Assembly (NCBI RefSeq): GCF_002994745.2
Contig: NC_037091.1
Span: 25,735,789 to 25,799,788 of the forward strand
Reading direction: 5' to 3'
Source of the DNA: Rosa chinensis
Taxonomy: Eukaryota; Streptophyta; Magnoliopsida; Rosales; Rosaceae
Length of the DNA stretch: 64,000 nucleotides
Shown here: positions 45,138 through 57,749 of the stretch, piece by piece
How the letters are laid out: each line of letters starts with the position of its first letter
Position numbering within the stretch: the first letter of the stretch is position 1
Position numbers and translations under genes: made by a program
Notes under the pieces: generated by a model
Databases searched by the model: none
Told to the model about the DNA's origin: nothing
The model's input: only the letters and a program-made list of their open reading frames with translations

Positions 45138-47524
45138 CTAGACGGTGAAATCGCATTGAAACATGGACGGGATGTATGAGTTGAGCTCACTGAACATAGC
45201 ATCGTCTCCGTCTCCATCTCCATAGCTCGTAGAATCTTGGCAGTCGAAGTAAGTCTGTATGTCATCGGGAAAAGTGCACTGAGGCAGTTCCGGCAGGGAT
45301 GACGATGTCATGGATGAGTCGGTGGCCGTTGTCATCTCCATCATCTCCTTGAACTTTGATGACTGAAGCAGGAGTCCTAGGGCTGAAGTAGCAGTGGTCG
45401 GCCGAGGCAACTGGGTCATTGTGATTTCTTCAGGAGGACTGTATGCGAGGTTGTGGAAGAAACCTAGTCCAGTTTGGTCTTGATCATTAGGGTTTTGGAT
45501 TACATCTCCAACCAATTTAGCTTCAACGTTAGGGTTAGTTGTCTGGGCAATAATGTCATTGTTAGGACCATTTGGTTTTAGCCATTTGATGTAACGGCTG
45601 AGATCAAAGTTGGTAACTGCATTGAGACCACGATACTCTATAGCTGCCATGTCATAAGCAGTTGCAGCCTCTTCTTGGGTAGCTGCAAAACATTAAAGAG
45701 ATCATTAAGGTTACATTTAAACATTATTCAATAAGTATCTTCCTGACTTCTTTGACAATATTACATAACTCACTCTAATGGCAAAAATATGGTAAAGGGA
45801 TTAGAAATATTTTGTCAACCCCAGTATTTAGCTTAAGTAGGGATACAAAAAAACAAAATATGTATTGTCCAGTAGTGTTCATGATTTTCGTCAATTCTAA
45901 TAAACTTTCATCGATTATCCTTAGATATGTAAATCCAAAATTAAAAGAAAATATTTTCAGGATTCAGTAGTTATTTATCATCAGAACTAGATGTAAATTC
46001 TTTTTCAATTTTCAATTAAAGGTTTTTGTTTGTGTGGAAACATACCATATGTCCCTAGATAGAGATATTTGTTTCCAAAGACCCGGCCAATTCGAGCTTC
46101 CCATCTTCCATTGTGATGATGTCTGCTCGATAATCAAATAAAACAAGACTACAACTCAAATTTTCATTGTATTATAGGAAAGCACCCATCTAAATTATTT
46201 GTCTTTATGGATCATATTACGGAATGATCAGCTAAAGCTCAGATTGGTGTACGAAGCAAAATATATATATTCCCTACAAACAAAGGAAATATTTTATATG
46301 TTGTAAAAGGTTTAATGAGGCCACATTTTGGTCACTTTGAATATATTTTCCGCAACTTAATTAATGAAAGAATTTTCTTTCGATAAAAAAAAAAAATATT
46401 TTGGCGAGAAGAAAAATACCTAGCAACACCTCTGTATTTGGAAACTCCACGAGAAAAACCACTGCTCTTCCTGCAAATTCATTACCACAATTAGATAACA
46501 GTAAATTCTGAGTTGTTTTTTCTTAATGTATTACTCTTAGATCAATGATGAAACTTACCTTCTCAAGGATCCAATATATTCCTCTCTTGATTGGCCTTCC
46601 ATATCATTCATTTCTTTGTGATATGTAGCTAACTACAATCATAAATAACAAATATAGAAAATTTAGAATTTCTTTCCTAGATATTTGTAAGATCAGTCCA
46701 AAAATAAACTTATTATCTATAAACAAATTACCGGAAAGTTAAGAATGGTATCTTGACCCCAGTACTTAAGCGCTGCTAAGTCATAAGCGTGTGCTGCAGC
46801 TTCTTCATCATCATATGCTCCTGAAAAAATTAATACCAAAAACTTTAGTCAAAAAATATATTTATATTTTGATTGCTCTTTAAATTTCTCACACGACAAT
46901 ATTGTGGAAATAAAACTCACCGAGGTATACTGCATTTGTGTAACAATCCAAGTATATAAAACAGCAGCAGCACAAAGCCAAGAAGAAAACAAAGATCATT
47001 TAGAAACAAATCGATTGAATTAATGATGCAACTATTAACTCAAAGGAAGTACTATTGCACGAGAAATAAATGTTAATTATGTAGATGAGAGTGCTAACCT
47101 TGGCGGCCTTTCTTGTTTTGTGATTCATTCCAGCAATTCTTGTCCCACAGATGAGCCTCATATCGGCCAGTCCATCGATGCCTGAACAAGTAACCGCAGA
47201 GAAAACCTCGTTTAGCTAGGGAACGAACTAGGAAAAAGGAAGACTAACCCAGAAACTTATCATGAAGAGAACAAATTAATAAGAATATTAATATTAATAC
47301 TGATTAATTCAATATATATGCATCATATATGTACGTACGAACCTGGTGACGCCTCGATAAATGGAGCTGCGTTGAGGTGGGGAGTCCCTCGGCACACTTC
47401 TCCTGGTTCGTTTCACCTTTGTGACTACTGTTTTATTAGCTGCATTTGCATTATTAACAGCAGCAGTAGTAGTTGCATTATTACTTGCATTGGTTTTCTG
47501 GTTCTGAGGTGATAACTTGGCCAT
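45138..47524 (-). CDS. Double-AP2 transcription factor, WRINKLED/At1g16060 clade
   Basis: Eight exons (minus: 47524-47343, 47181-47099, 46929-46921, 46820-46732, 46632-46559, 46470-46420, 46122-46046, 45682-45138) join to 369 aa. AP2 repeat 1 spans ~55-121 ([40 protein letters not shown]), the linker ~122-156 contains the conserved [12 protein letters not shown], and repeat 2 spans ~157-222 ([39 protein letters not shown]). The C-terminus is acidic with Ser/Thr runs, as expected for activation. Exon 3 is the 9-nt micro-exon coding VYL, conserved in WRI1 relatives. Members are nuclear activators of fatty-acid, wax or cutin genes; the exact orthologue (WRI1, WRI3, WRI4 or At1g16060) is not settled, although the [12 protein letters not shown] tail favours At1g16060-like. 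Both sides are hemmed by Copia elements. Confidence 0.92.
46921..46929 (-). other. 9-nt micro-exon (VYL) of the AP2 gene
   Basis: TATACCTCG between acceptor AATGCAG and donor GTGAGT. Without it the first AP2 domain loses the Val-Tyr-Leu strand while the frame stays open. It is needed to restore QVYLGAY. Confidence 0.9.
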
Positions 47525-47604
47525 TTTCGAGAGCTAGCAAGATGAAGAATTGATTGAGAGAAATTAGGAGATGAAGGAGATGACCGAGTCCTCCAGCTTA
47601 TGAG

Positions 47605-47612
47605 GCTTATAA
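47605..47612 (-). promoter_or_regulatory. Possible TATA box of the AP2 gene
   Basis: Minus-strand TTTATAAG about 85 bases upstream of the ATG at 47524. Weak match, no other candidate nearby. Confidence 0.35.
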
Positions 47613-48040
47613 AGGAAGCACGTACGCAGAGGAGGAAAAGATTAATTAATTAATTAAGAAACTAAATAATTAATATATGCATGCTATCTGGGTAGTGTGA
47701 GCTGCCAATTTATGATCGAGATTGCCGGCTGGGGAGGTTGTTTGTTTATGGCCGTCTGTAACCGGCACCATCTGGTATCTTGTGCCTCGTCCCGCGCCTA
47801 ACTTATACGTGATGTGCTATTGCCATCAATGTACTAAAATAAAAAACGATAGAGCCAATCCTGTCTTAATCTATAGGGATATATCTTCTCTCTCTGAACT
47901 TGATTGCACATTATATATATGCATACACAGTTATACACACGTACACAACAATTCATAAAGAGTAAAAAATTCCTGGAAAAGAAATATAAACAAATCTATT
48001 AATGGAGAGAATTCCTAAGTGAGGATGTCCTTATTAACGA
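47613..48040. other. Upstream region of the AP2 gene
   Basis: AT-rich promoter-like spacer with ATTAATTAATTAATTAA at 47640-47660. The plus-strand ORF at 47722-47958 has no support. Confidence 0.45.
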
Positions 48041-48472
48041 AAGGGCTAAATACTGGTTACTACCATGTGGTTTAGGTCCAAAATCAATTCAGTCTTTGGA
48101 CTTTTAATTTCATCAAAAACACCCCTGTACTTTCAATTTTGATCTAATAGGTCCAATTCATTAATATTCTATTATGAGTTCAAGTTATAGTTGGATTATT
48201 TGTTGAAAAACTATTTATTTGACAGATTTCTAATAGTGTGACTCACTCCAAAATTGATTATATATGCAGGCCACCTCAACACCACATCATAAAACATAGG
48301 CCATATAAGAGCCACGTCAACAAGTTAAATGACTCAATTGTCGGAAGACTAACAAATTGGACCTATTAGATCAAAATTGAAAGTGCAGGGGTGTTCTTGA
48401 TGAAATTAGAAGTTTAGGGACTGAATTGATTTTAGACCCAAACTACAAGGTAGTAGTCAGTATTTAGCCCTT
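48041..48472. mobile_element. Foldback MITE (~432 bp) with long terminal inverted repeats
   Basis: The outer ~120 bases at each end are inverted copies: AAGGGCTAAATACTG...CAGTATTTAGCCCTT, then 'AAAATCAATTCAGTC' and 'CAAAATTGAAAGT' blocks. The flanking repeat is unclear. It sits in the AP2 gene's upstream region, between the gene and Copia 2. Confidence 0.75.
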
Positions 48473-48725
48473 AACAAAACCATGCGCTACCCCATTCTCT
48501 GTGGAACTTATCTTTTTTTTTTTTGGACAAACTTCATGGGGCTTATCTAATATCTACAATTCATTTACATTTATAATCAAATTAATCATTTATTGCTTCA
48601 TCATTTAAACTGAAATTAAAGATATGTAGTGTCTATGTCTGCAAGTAAAAACGAGCCAGAATGACCGTATTGTCAAATTGTTAATAATAAAGCTAGTTAG
48701 CTAAATGATTTTCAATCTTAATAAT
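48473..48725. other. AT-rich spacer before Copia 2
   Basis: Nothing recognisable. Confidence 0.4.
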
Positions 48726-48730
48726 ATGAC

Positions 48731-48964
48731 TGTTTAAGGAAAATTGAATTGAGAGAGAATTGTGTCGTACTTTCATTGATAATTGAGGCCTCTTTATATA
48801 GAGGATTACAAGCATAGAGATAGAGTTGTACATGGAAACATAATCGTACATTGATTGGATATCTCCTAAGATTCTCTAAGAATATCTCTAATATAAACTC
48901 TATTTCAACTAGAACAAGTAACCTCGAGTTTGGGCCAGACACATATTCTGGATTTACTTGAACA
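48731..48964 (-). repeat. 3' LTR of Copia 2
   Basis: 234 bp. The polypurine tract (minus CACAAGAGGGAG) adjoins its inner border. It contains CTCTTTATATAGAGGATT, a partial palindrome also found in the Copia 1 LTRs. Confidence 0.9.
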
Positions 48965-49539
48965 CTCCCTCTTGTGTCGCCCAAACGTGGTGCTCCTCTC
49001 GTTGCCTCATTAAAAACCTTGCCGAGTAACAAAAACCCTGTGGGACAAAAATAACCTCGGTCGAAGGGGAAAAAGAGCACAACACACCCTTCATGTTTCG
49101 AGACCATACATGTAGACATCTCCCCCTGATGTCTGCATCTCCCCATGATGACAACGGTCATGGGAGTTCGGATAACTTCCGCAAAAGATGCTACCAACAT
49201 GTTTCTCGAAAGTGGAATTTAGGCAATGACTTAGTGAGCAAGTCTGCCACACTGTCCTCAGATCGAACCTAGTTCTCTTTGATCTTGAGGAGAGTCTGTT
49301 GCTGCTGATTATGTTTGGTGTTGTCGCTTTTGATGTAACATTTGCTTTTTTATTCAAAACAAGCAGCATTATCTTAAATGTTCGTAGGCTCATCTGTGGT
49401 AGACTTCAAACCACAATTGTTCGAACATGCGTAATTATGGATCCAATCCATATACATTCACGAACCACTTTGTGAAGAGCAATAATCTCTACATTATTCG
49501 AAGATATAGCTACTAGGGTCCAATTCTGTAGACCTCTAA

Positions 49540-51783
49540 GATATCACGGTCTTTACCCATGGTGAACACTTAACCATTTTGGGAATGACCTTTATATGGG
49601 TCAGAGAAATACCCAACATTAGCAAAACCTTCCAAAACACATGTCGTTTTGGGATGGGGATAGTGGACACAGGCCAGTGTTGGCGGCGTTCCTAGTGTGT
49701 GATGGGTCTGAATCCATCATCTCTCTATAGGGATAGAACAAGCCCATATCAATTATACATCTCAAGTATCGAAAGATATCTTTTATACCAATCTAATGAC
49801 GTCGCATTAGCGCAAAGTTATACCTTAGCTAATAAGTTCATGGCAAATGAGATGCCGGGTCTTGTGCATTGAGCTAAGTACAATAATGCGCCTATTGTAC
49901 TCAAGTAAGGCACTCCTGCCTCTAGCACATCTTCATTATCATTATTTCAATGAAGAGGATCCTTTTCAGGATCAAGACTACGGACGATCATGGGAGTGCT
50001 TGAAGGTTTGACCTTGTCAAAATGCCTAAGCATCTATCGACATGATGCTCAAGTTCCAAACCGAGACATAATCGTGTTCTCCCATAATCTTTCATCTCAA
50101 AATCGGACTTCAAGTGTTTAGCGGTTTCCCTTAACTCTTTAAGGGCTTCTAATGAAGATCATATCCAACATGAACCGCGATAGAATCCGAAACTTGTTAT
50201 GGAAACGCGTGGGCATATCCCTTCCCAATCAAGTAGTGACCACATGTATATTCCTTCATGTATATTCCGTATCTAGATCCCCATAGAGATACGTAGTGAC
50301 CACATTCGTAAGCTGCATGTTCAGTTATTCGGAAACTACCAAACTGACAGGGTAGTGGAGTGCAATGACATCCATTACGAGAGAATATGTCTCATCGTAG
50401 TCGATTCCAGGGCAGTTTTGTGAGAAGCCTTGCGCTATAAGGGGAGATTGTCATCTCTTTTTCTCATCACGCTTTCTAACAAAGACCCATTAGTCAATAG
50501 GTTTTATTTTAGGGGGTGTTGGTATCATTGGCACTAAAACCTTCCTCTTCGTTAGAGAATCCAACTTAATCTGGATCGTATCTTTCCATCTAGGCCAAAT
50601 TTCTCTACGTTAGTATTCATTCATCAACGGAGCATGGTTCGATATCATTTGACTCAACAAACTCATGCACAACTACATCATCAATTATGATGGAGTTTCT
50701 ATCCCAGGTCTCATGTACACTAGTGTAATTTTCATAGAGCTATATATTCTCAGGAATATGTTTTGAATTTGAGGCGTCCCCCAACGATAACCATAACCCG
50801 GAAGATACTCATGGGACGGATTTTGAGTCTTGACGATCAAAGGATTGGGTTGTGCCAAAGTATCCTTCGAACTCACGAGCCTCTCATGTATCCTAGCTGG
50901 GGCCATGGCCTGTAACTCCAAAGTGCCACTCTCTATGGCGTTGGCGCCATGCCAACCTCTATGTAGGGTGGCGCTACGTCCTCTCGTAGGGACATCCATC
51001 CTTGCAGGCATGTTTGCAGCATATTTGTGTGATCTCGTCACTTTAACAGGGATCGAGATGAGACATAGTGGGGACAGACTACGACAATTCCTATCGTTCC
51101 TGTTGAACATTGGTGTTCTTATGTCCCTCTAACGACGAGAAGACTGTCTCATCAAAGTGGCATCCGCAAATCTAGCGGTAAGGAGATCGTCTAGCAAGGG
51201 TATTAAGTGGCGGACGATTGTTGGAATCTCAAATCCAACGTAGTTGGCCATTCGTTTGTAAGGACCCATCATAGAGCGCTGTGGCGGTGCAATTGGCATA
51301 TAAGTGGCACACTCAAAGATGCATAAGTACGATATTTGTACCCAGTCACTAGCTGTAACGCAGAGGTAGATTAAGTGTGGGTCGTTGATGAATTAACATA
51401 ACTGCATGCGATATTGCATCACCCCAAGCGAATATAAGGAAATTAGTGCACATTACCAATGTCCGGACTACCATCGTAGTCATTTCCGCCAGGCCAATTG
51501 GGTGTGTTTATGGGAATATAATGTCCAACATTAGTCCCAATGCAATAACCATCGAAAGTCTTCGATGTAAACTCTCTAGCATCGTCAAGTCCAATTGACG
51601 GAATAAGATGATCAGTGGAGTGAGCCCGTTGTCATATGATATTTTCAAGGAGTGTAGCATAAGCATCATTACAAGTGGACAATGGCATAACACATGACCA
51701 GCGTGTTTGCGTGTCGACCAACATCATGAGATAGTTAAACGTCCGCAAGTTGATTGAACTAGTCCACAGAATCCCCACGGATT
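49540..51783 (-). pseudogene. Copia 2 pol, RNase H to integrase 3' part
   Basis: It aligns with 26790-29040 of Copia 1. The integrase core end (FNYLMMLVDTQTRWSCVMPL) lies within 51632-51913, the linker (VKVTRSHKYAANMPAR) within 50685-51110, and RT/RNase H segments at 49.5-50.6 kb. Broken by several frameshifts and stops. Confidence 0.75.
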
Positions 51784-51788
51784 TTATG

Positions 51789-52273
51789 TGTACATACCTC
51801 CAACAATATGGAGTATTTACTACATCACCAAGCATAAATAACACCCTCTTTGGGACACCCACAAGCCATGGTGAGGCCCAACCAAGACATGCATCTTGTA
51901 GCCCTATGTTCAAGCTACGCTACGGTATCCGGAAGTCGCAAATCAGTCGCCGGGAAGCCACCTTCCCGGCCTTGCCAAGTTGCCTCCACAATATGCTTTT
52001 CTAGACTAGAATAGTAGCTTTGAGTCCCACATTTAAGAAAATGTAAATGAGGGAGCCTCCTTCCCCTATAAAAGGAGATTCCCTCCCACTTACTCAACAT
52101 CCCATTACATCTTTTGTAATCCCCTTGGGCCGCAAGGCTCAACACACTAGTGTAGCATTCAAGTGGACGTAGTTTCCCGCTAAGGCGGGAGACAAACCAC
52201 TATACATCTTGTGTCACTCTCTCACTCTCTCTCTCTCTCTCTCTAAAGATAACTAGGATCACTAACGTTAACA
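51789..52273 (+). repeat. Left LTR of nested element
   Basis: 485 bp with CCTATAAAAGGAG (52065-52077) as TATA box and a CT microsatellite near its end (52218-52243). Confidence 0.88.
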
Positions 52274-53199
52274 TTGGCGCCGTCTGTGGGAAGCCAACAC
52301 AAAAACTTCGTCACCTACCACAAACTTTGGCCCGTTGGCGTCAGGTCAATGCTCGGTCAACACTGATCATCAATGGTCAACGTCCCTCAATGCAGGTCAA
52401 CGCCCATAGGGTCAGTCAAGTTTGGTCAACGCTGACCCTAAAAAAAAAAAAAAATTTTGCGCTAACTACTCTGGACACCCAGGCACCAAACTGCAATCAT
52501 CAGCGGCTCCGCTCCGCCAACCCAGCCTAGAGCCAGCATACCAGTGCCCATTGCCAGCACGCCAGTGGCAAGTGCCAGCATCAGCGCCACCACAGCGCAA
52601 GCTCCGCACCTCCAGCAACCCCTACCACTAGTGTTCAAATTGCAGGGTCTGACTCCAAACATTGGTTAATATAGCAAGCAGGCCCAGCGGTTCGCTCGTC
52701 ACCCAACATTTGTTGCTCGTCACCCAGCGGTTCTTGACTCGCCTGTCGCCGACAAAGGTCTAGCATCAGTTCCAGCACCGACAGCCCAGCCTTAGCGGCT
52801 AACGCTCCGCCAAGCTTGTCCAGAGGTCCAGGTCTGACCAAGACTCCACCTGCCAAGTGCTCCGCCGAGCACCATGCTCCGCTCCGCTGGACAGTTCACC
52901 GCCGGCATCTTCCGCCAAGCTCTGCCAGGTTGCAAGACCACGAGCAAGGATCCACTCCGCCAACCAGCTGCCACCGCTAGCTATCCTCTGCCGAACTCCG
53001 AGCCTCCGCTAAGCTCAAAGTCACAGCCACCTCAGCTAAGCTCTAGGCCTTCGCCGAGCCTCCTCTAGCAGGACAAGCCTCCGTTGAGCACCGAGACAGC
53101 ATCTATGCAGGTCCCTCCGCCGACCATCATCCATTCCGCTGTCCAAGAGCTCCTCTGGCAGACATCTGCTAACCACGCTCCGCTTCGCCAGCCCCATCA

Positions 53200-53565
53200 C
53201 CGCCGAGCGGCACTGCTGGAAGTTCACCGCCGAACTTAAAACTTCACCGCCGAGCGGCACCGCTGGAAGTTCACCGCCGACCTTCGAACTTCACCGCCGA
53301 GCGGCACCGCTGGAAGTTCACCGCCGACCTTCGAACTTCACCGCCGAGCGGCACCGCTGGAAGTTCACCGCCGACCTTCGAACTTCACCGCCGAGCGGCA
53401 CTGCTGGAAGTTCACCTCCGAACTTCGAACTTCACCGCCGAGAGGCACCGCTGGAAGTTCACCACCGACCTTCGAACTTCACCGCCCAGCGCACCGCTGA
53501 AAGTCCACCGCTGGAGGTGCACCGCCGAACTTCGAACTTAACCGCCGAGCATCAGCACAGAACTT
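53200..53565. repeat. 47-bp GC-rich tandem repeat
   Basis: About seven to eight imperfect units built from TTCACCGCCGAGCGGCACCG and CTGGAAGTTCACCGCCGAC. The unit is not a multiple of three, so it does not encode a repeat protein. Confidence 0.85.
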
Positions 53566-55099
53566 CACCCCTGAGCTTTTCCTCCGCTGAGCTCCTTTTC
53601 AGCCGAGCATCGGCTCCAAGCTTTACTGCTGAGCTTCTCCTCCGCCGAGCTTCACCTCTATCAGAACCAAACTTGTCGAAACTGGACGCTTGACTCTGAC
53701 GTTCACCAGCTCTCAGTCGAGAATAATAAAATCTTTGGCGACGCTCCAACCAACCAGATAAGCTTCCTTGGCTCTGACTGGTTTCTTATTGGTTTATATG
53801 CATAAGTCACCACGTGCAACACATGGCCATCTATAAACTGCTACAGTATAACTTGAGCACCTAACAGGCTAACACACGTGCCCACCCCTGCAAGCATGCA
53901 GCTCACCTTGACATGCATAGCTACGTACATAGCTTACACATGTTTGGTGCATGTCCGCTAGCCACGTTATCTGTTTAAGTACATGCAGCCACATATATAT
54001 TTAATTACTTGTTGCCATGCCATACTTGTAATCATCTTTATCTCATGCATCTATGCCATGGCAAATCCATCTCAAATACCATGAAACACTTTAATATTTG
54101 GTATGTGCACATGCTACACATATATGTCTAGGCCCTGTCCATGCCCTTTCATGGTTGAGTTGCTAGCTACACATAAAAAGAGCCACGCATGATCACAAAC
54201 TTCTATCGGCTGCTTGCGTATATAATCACAAAATATAGCACAAGCCTACATGTCTCCATGACCCTTAAGCATGTCTACAAAAATGTTATTAGCATTCACA
54301 TTACAAGTACATGCTACACATGCCATGCTTCTATTTAATTGCAAAATTAAATAAATATGGGTCACTCAAACAAAATTTTATTACTTTCTCTATTTGTTTG
54401 TCATGTTTCATACAAGTACAAACTTTACGAGTCTATGGTCACCGCCAAGCGGTAAGGCAGCGACTCATAATGACAATGACCGCTACGCGGCATTGCAGTC
54501 AAGTTTCTCCTTTGAGAAATAGCAAAGGGACTAGTTAACACAGCCCACGGCAACCATTGATCCGGCAGTTAACCCCGACGCTTGGGTACCAAAGATTGGG
54601 CTCGCTACCCAACACCCTCTGCTCCGTGCAACTCCCCCTCAACAAACAATTTACCGACCATCCGGAGGTCTGTCGTGGCTGGGGAGTGGGGGACTCCCTG
54701 GAGGGCCTAGCAGGGGCCCACCCGAAAGGGAAAAAGCGTTCGCTCCATCCAATTCTAGATGGACGACGCATTCGCACTAATTATGCTTGATATACGGCAC
54801 AAAGCTACGCTTTGGTATCAACCCGCGAGAAAACCCTCCTTGACTGGGGACTTCGGGGACTTGTACATACAGCCCAGCATAATTAGCAATGGTCACGCTC
54901 ATGCCTCAGGGCATCACCTTCGAGCTACCCGTTAAAGTCTCAGCGGCATCCACGAGCTCTCACGCTCTCGCCGCAGCGGTACCACCGAGATGTCATGCTC
55001 TCTGCTCAGCGGCATCCTCGAGCTCTCGCTCTCGTGCCTCAGCGGCACCGCTGACTTTCACCCTCGTGCATTCCCGGCACCGCCGAGCTTCTGCTCACA

Positions 55100-55570
55100 A
55101 GCTTACCACTCATGAGCTTTACCGCTCACGCCTTCGCGGCACCCTTGAGCTTCCGCTCACTAGCTTTACGCTCACGAGCTTACCGCTCACGCCTTCGCGG
55201 CACCCTTGAGTTTCCGCTCACGCCTTCCCGGCAACCCCCGACCTTACCGCTCATGCCTTCCCGGCACCCCCGAGCTTCCGCTCATGCCTTCCCGGCACCA
55301 CCGAGCTTTCTCTCATGCCTTCCCGGCACCCCCGAGCTTACCGCTCACGCCTTCGCGGCACCCCCGAGCTTCCCGCTCATGCCTTCCCGGCAACCTACGA
55401 GCTTCCGCTCATGCCTTCTCGGCACCCCCGAGCTTTCGCTCATGCCTTCCCCACACCCCCGAGCTTCCGCTCATGCCTTCCCGGCAACCCTTGAACTCCC
55501 GCTCATGCCTTCCCTGCACCCCCGAGCTTGCCGCTCATGCCTTCCCGGCAATCCTCGAGCTTTACACTCA
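55100..55570. repeat. ~31-bp GC-rich tandem repeat
   Basis: About 14 imperfect units of GCTCATGCCTTCCCGGCACC plus CCCGAGCTTCC. Long ORFs in two plus-strand frames (55112-55669, 55206-55607) arise from the repeat's lack of stops and are not credible genes. Confidence 0.85.
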
Positions 55571-56100
55571 TGTCTACTCGACACACTACACGTTAATGGA
55601 ACATTGAATTTTTCTACCATTTGTCGTTTACCGATTACCACAAATCAAATTCTTTTCGCGTTCCATTAATACGAGCAAACAACCAAACAAACACAACCGT
55701 ACGCGCGGTCATCGTTCATGAGTTACAAATGCATACCTTCGCGGCGCTCATGCAACTTGCATCTCGCGAGCATAACCCCGTCAAACTCGACCTCATTCGT
55801 CTCCTTGCACGCGTCACGCATTTATCATATGCAATTCATTTGCTCACACGACCATATGCGCACTATTACGCTCATATATGCCAACGCATATCAATGCAAC
55901 TCACATTTGTTGCCCAATGCAACGAGCATTCTACATATGCCTGTTTTTTGTCTTTGTTGTGCACGTTAACAAGTCCCTTCTTGCTTACAGAGTTCGGGGA
56001 CTTGTAGGGGCTCCGTGCCTCCCGGTTACTTATGCTTGATGACTTCATGATTATAACTCCCCAACCAAGAAGCTCCTCTTCCTTGGGGACTTCGGGGACT

Positions 56101-56603
56101 TGTACATACCTCCAACAATATGGAGTATTTACTACATCACCAAGCATAAGTAACACCCTCTTTGGGACACCCACAAGTCATGGTGAGGCCCAACCGAGAC
56201 ATGCATCTTGTAGCCCTATGTTCAAGCTACGCTACGGTATCCGGAAGTCGCAAATCCGTCGCCGGGAAGCCACCTTCCCGACCTTGCCAAGTTGCCTCCA
56301 CAATATGCTTTTCTAGACTAGAATAGTAGCTTTGAGTCCCACATCTAAGAAAATGTAAATGAGGGAGCCTCCTTCCCCTATAAAAGGAGACTCCCTCCCA
56401 CTTACTCAACATCCCATTACATCTTTTGTAATCCCCTTGGGCCGCAAGGCTCAACACACTAGTGTAGCATTCAAGTGGACGTAGTATCCCGCTAAGGCGG
56501 GAGACGAACCACTATACATCTTGTGTCACTCTCTCACTTTCTCTCTCTCTCTCTCTCTCTCTCTAAAGCTAACTAGAGATCCCACGGATCACTAACGTTA
56601 ACA
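56101..56603 (+). repeat. Right LTR of nested element
   Basis: 503 bp. Differs from the left LTR by a longer CT tract and a ~10-bp insertion (AGATCCCACG region, 56575-56588). Confidence 0.88.
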
Positions 56604-56608
56604 TTATG

Positions 56609-57030
56609 TAAGAACATAATGAGTATTTTCATATCCTTTACATAGGACGGTCTTAGTCCTAATTTTCCTAAGGAACGAGCTTTGTAAAACGAGCGAGAGG
56701 CTTTAGAAGCAACCAATGAGAATTTTGGTTGGGCCTGAGCGTCTGAAACGCTATTTGAAGCAAGTTGGTGATTGCAGCATTACCTAGGGCGCCATCACCA
56801 TGATGGACGCCATCCATGGCGTCATGGATAGGGACTGCGCCAGTCCTAGGTTGGTGGTGGATGGAGGCGGTGCCTTAGTTAGCTGCGTTGGTCACACTTA
56901 GTCCAGAAATCAACTTTTGATTCATGGTTCGTTTCGCTCGAAAGAAATGATGTCCATGTGAAGTTTTTAGTAGACGGATCATCATATCATGACTAGGATG
57001 ATCTATCCTGTCGTGACAAAGTCAATATGT
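56609..57030 (-). pseudogene. Copia 2 integrase 5' part
   Basis: Resumes the Copia 2 coding strand after the nested element. The pre-integrase motif region (complement of 56930-57010) matches 29390-29470 of Copia 1. Frames are broken. Confidence 0.65.
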
Positions 57031-57749
57031 GTCTAAATCCAAGAGATCTTCTCTCATAACTTTATTGGATTAATAGCTCGAATAGTGATAAAGAATCCAC
57101 TAGAGAGACACTAGAGCTTTGCTAAGATGCGCCTTTGTTCGCAATCATTAGAGGTATTGCAAAGGAACTCATTTATGTTCTCTACATGCGTTTTTGCATG
57201 GAATCCGTTGGCTATTCATAGGTGCGATTGGCCCTAGGAGCGTAGAGAGTTTTTGTGACAGTAATTAAGGTGCCATTTGGCAAGTGGAACTTGGGCTATT
57301 CCATGTCCTTGAATTAATACTGATGGCCCAACCATCGTAGTCACAAAAGTCATATGCTCAAAATCAAAATGGAGTCATAATGAAAAGAACTCGAAATTTT
57401 ATTCATAAGCTAACGGAGTTACATCATTGTCTCTTTGACCAAAGAAAATCTAATCCAAAATGACAGCTAATGCAAAACAATGGTAGTCTTCTAACTTTTT
57501 TCGGTAATTTCAAAATAAATGTGACCAGGTGAGTAGAGAGATGTCGGTGGAGCAAGGCTCGCTTAAGTACCACTAATCTCAGAACCTTCCTAGACATCAC
57601 ACTTACTTTGAGTGAGCCTACTTTGAAGAAAAACTAAACCATTGGCATTTACTACAAAAATATATGGCAATTGCCTATTACATCTCTAGGAAAAATAAAG
57701 ACTTAAACAGAATTGGCGATCTATTGATCCCAGCCAGATTTGTAGTCTT

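Larger units (their letters stand above)
51789..56603 (+). mobile_element. Non-autonomous LTR element nested in Copia 2 integrase (TSD TTATG)
   Basis: LTRs 51789-52273 (485 bp) and 56101-56603 (503 bp), both TGTACATACC...ACGTTAACA, flanked by TTATG (51784-51788, 56604-56608). A PBS TTGGCGCCGTCTGTGGGAA follows the left LTR (52274), and a polypurine tract CTTGGGGACTTCGGGGACT precedes the right. The 3.8-kb interior is GC-rich with two tandem arrays and no recognisable gag or pol. The uninterrupted target is visible in Copia 1 at about 29040-29060 (TTCTATGTAAGAATATAATG). Confidence 0.92.

Noticed and set aside
53200..53565. CRISPR-like regular repeat
   Set aside because: Units are contiguous tandem copies with no unique spacers, inside an LTR element of a plant genome.
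55112..55669. 185- and 133-codon ORFs in two frames
   Set aside because: Stop-free tandem repeat whose unit is not a multiple of three; frames encode unrelated shuffled peptides.
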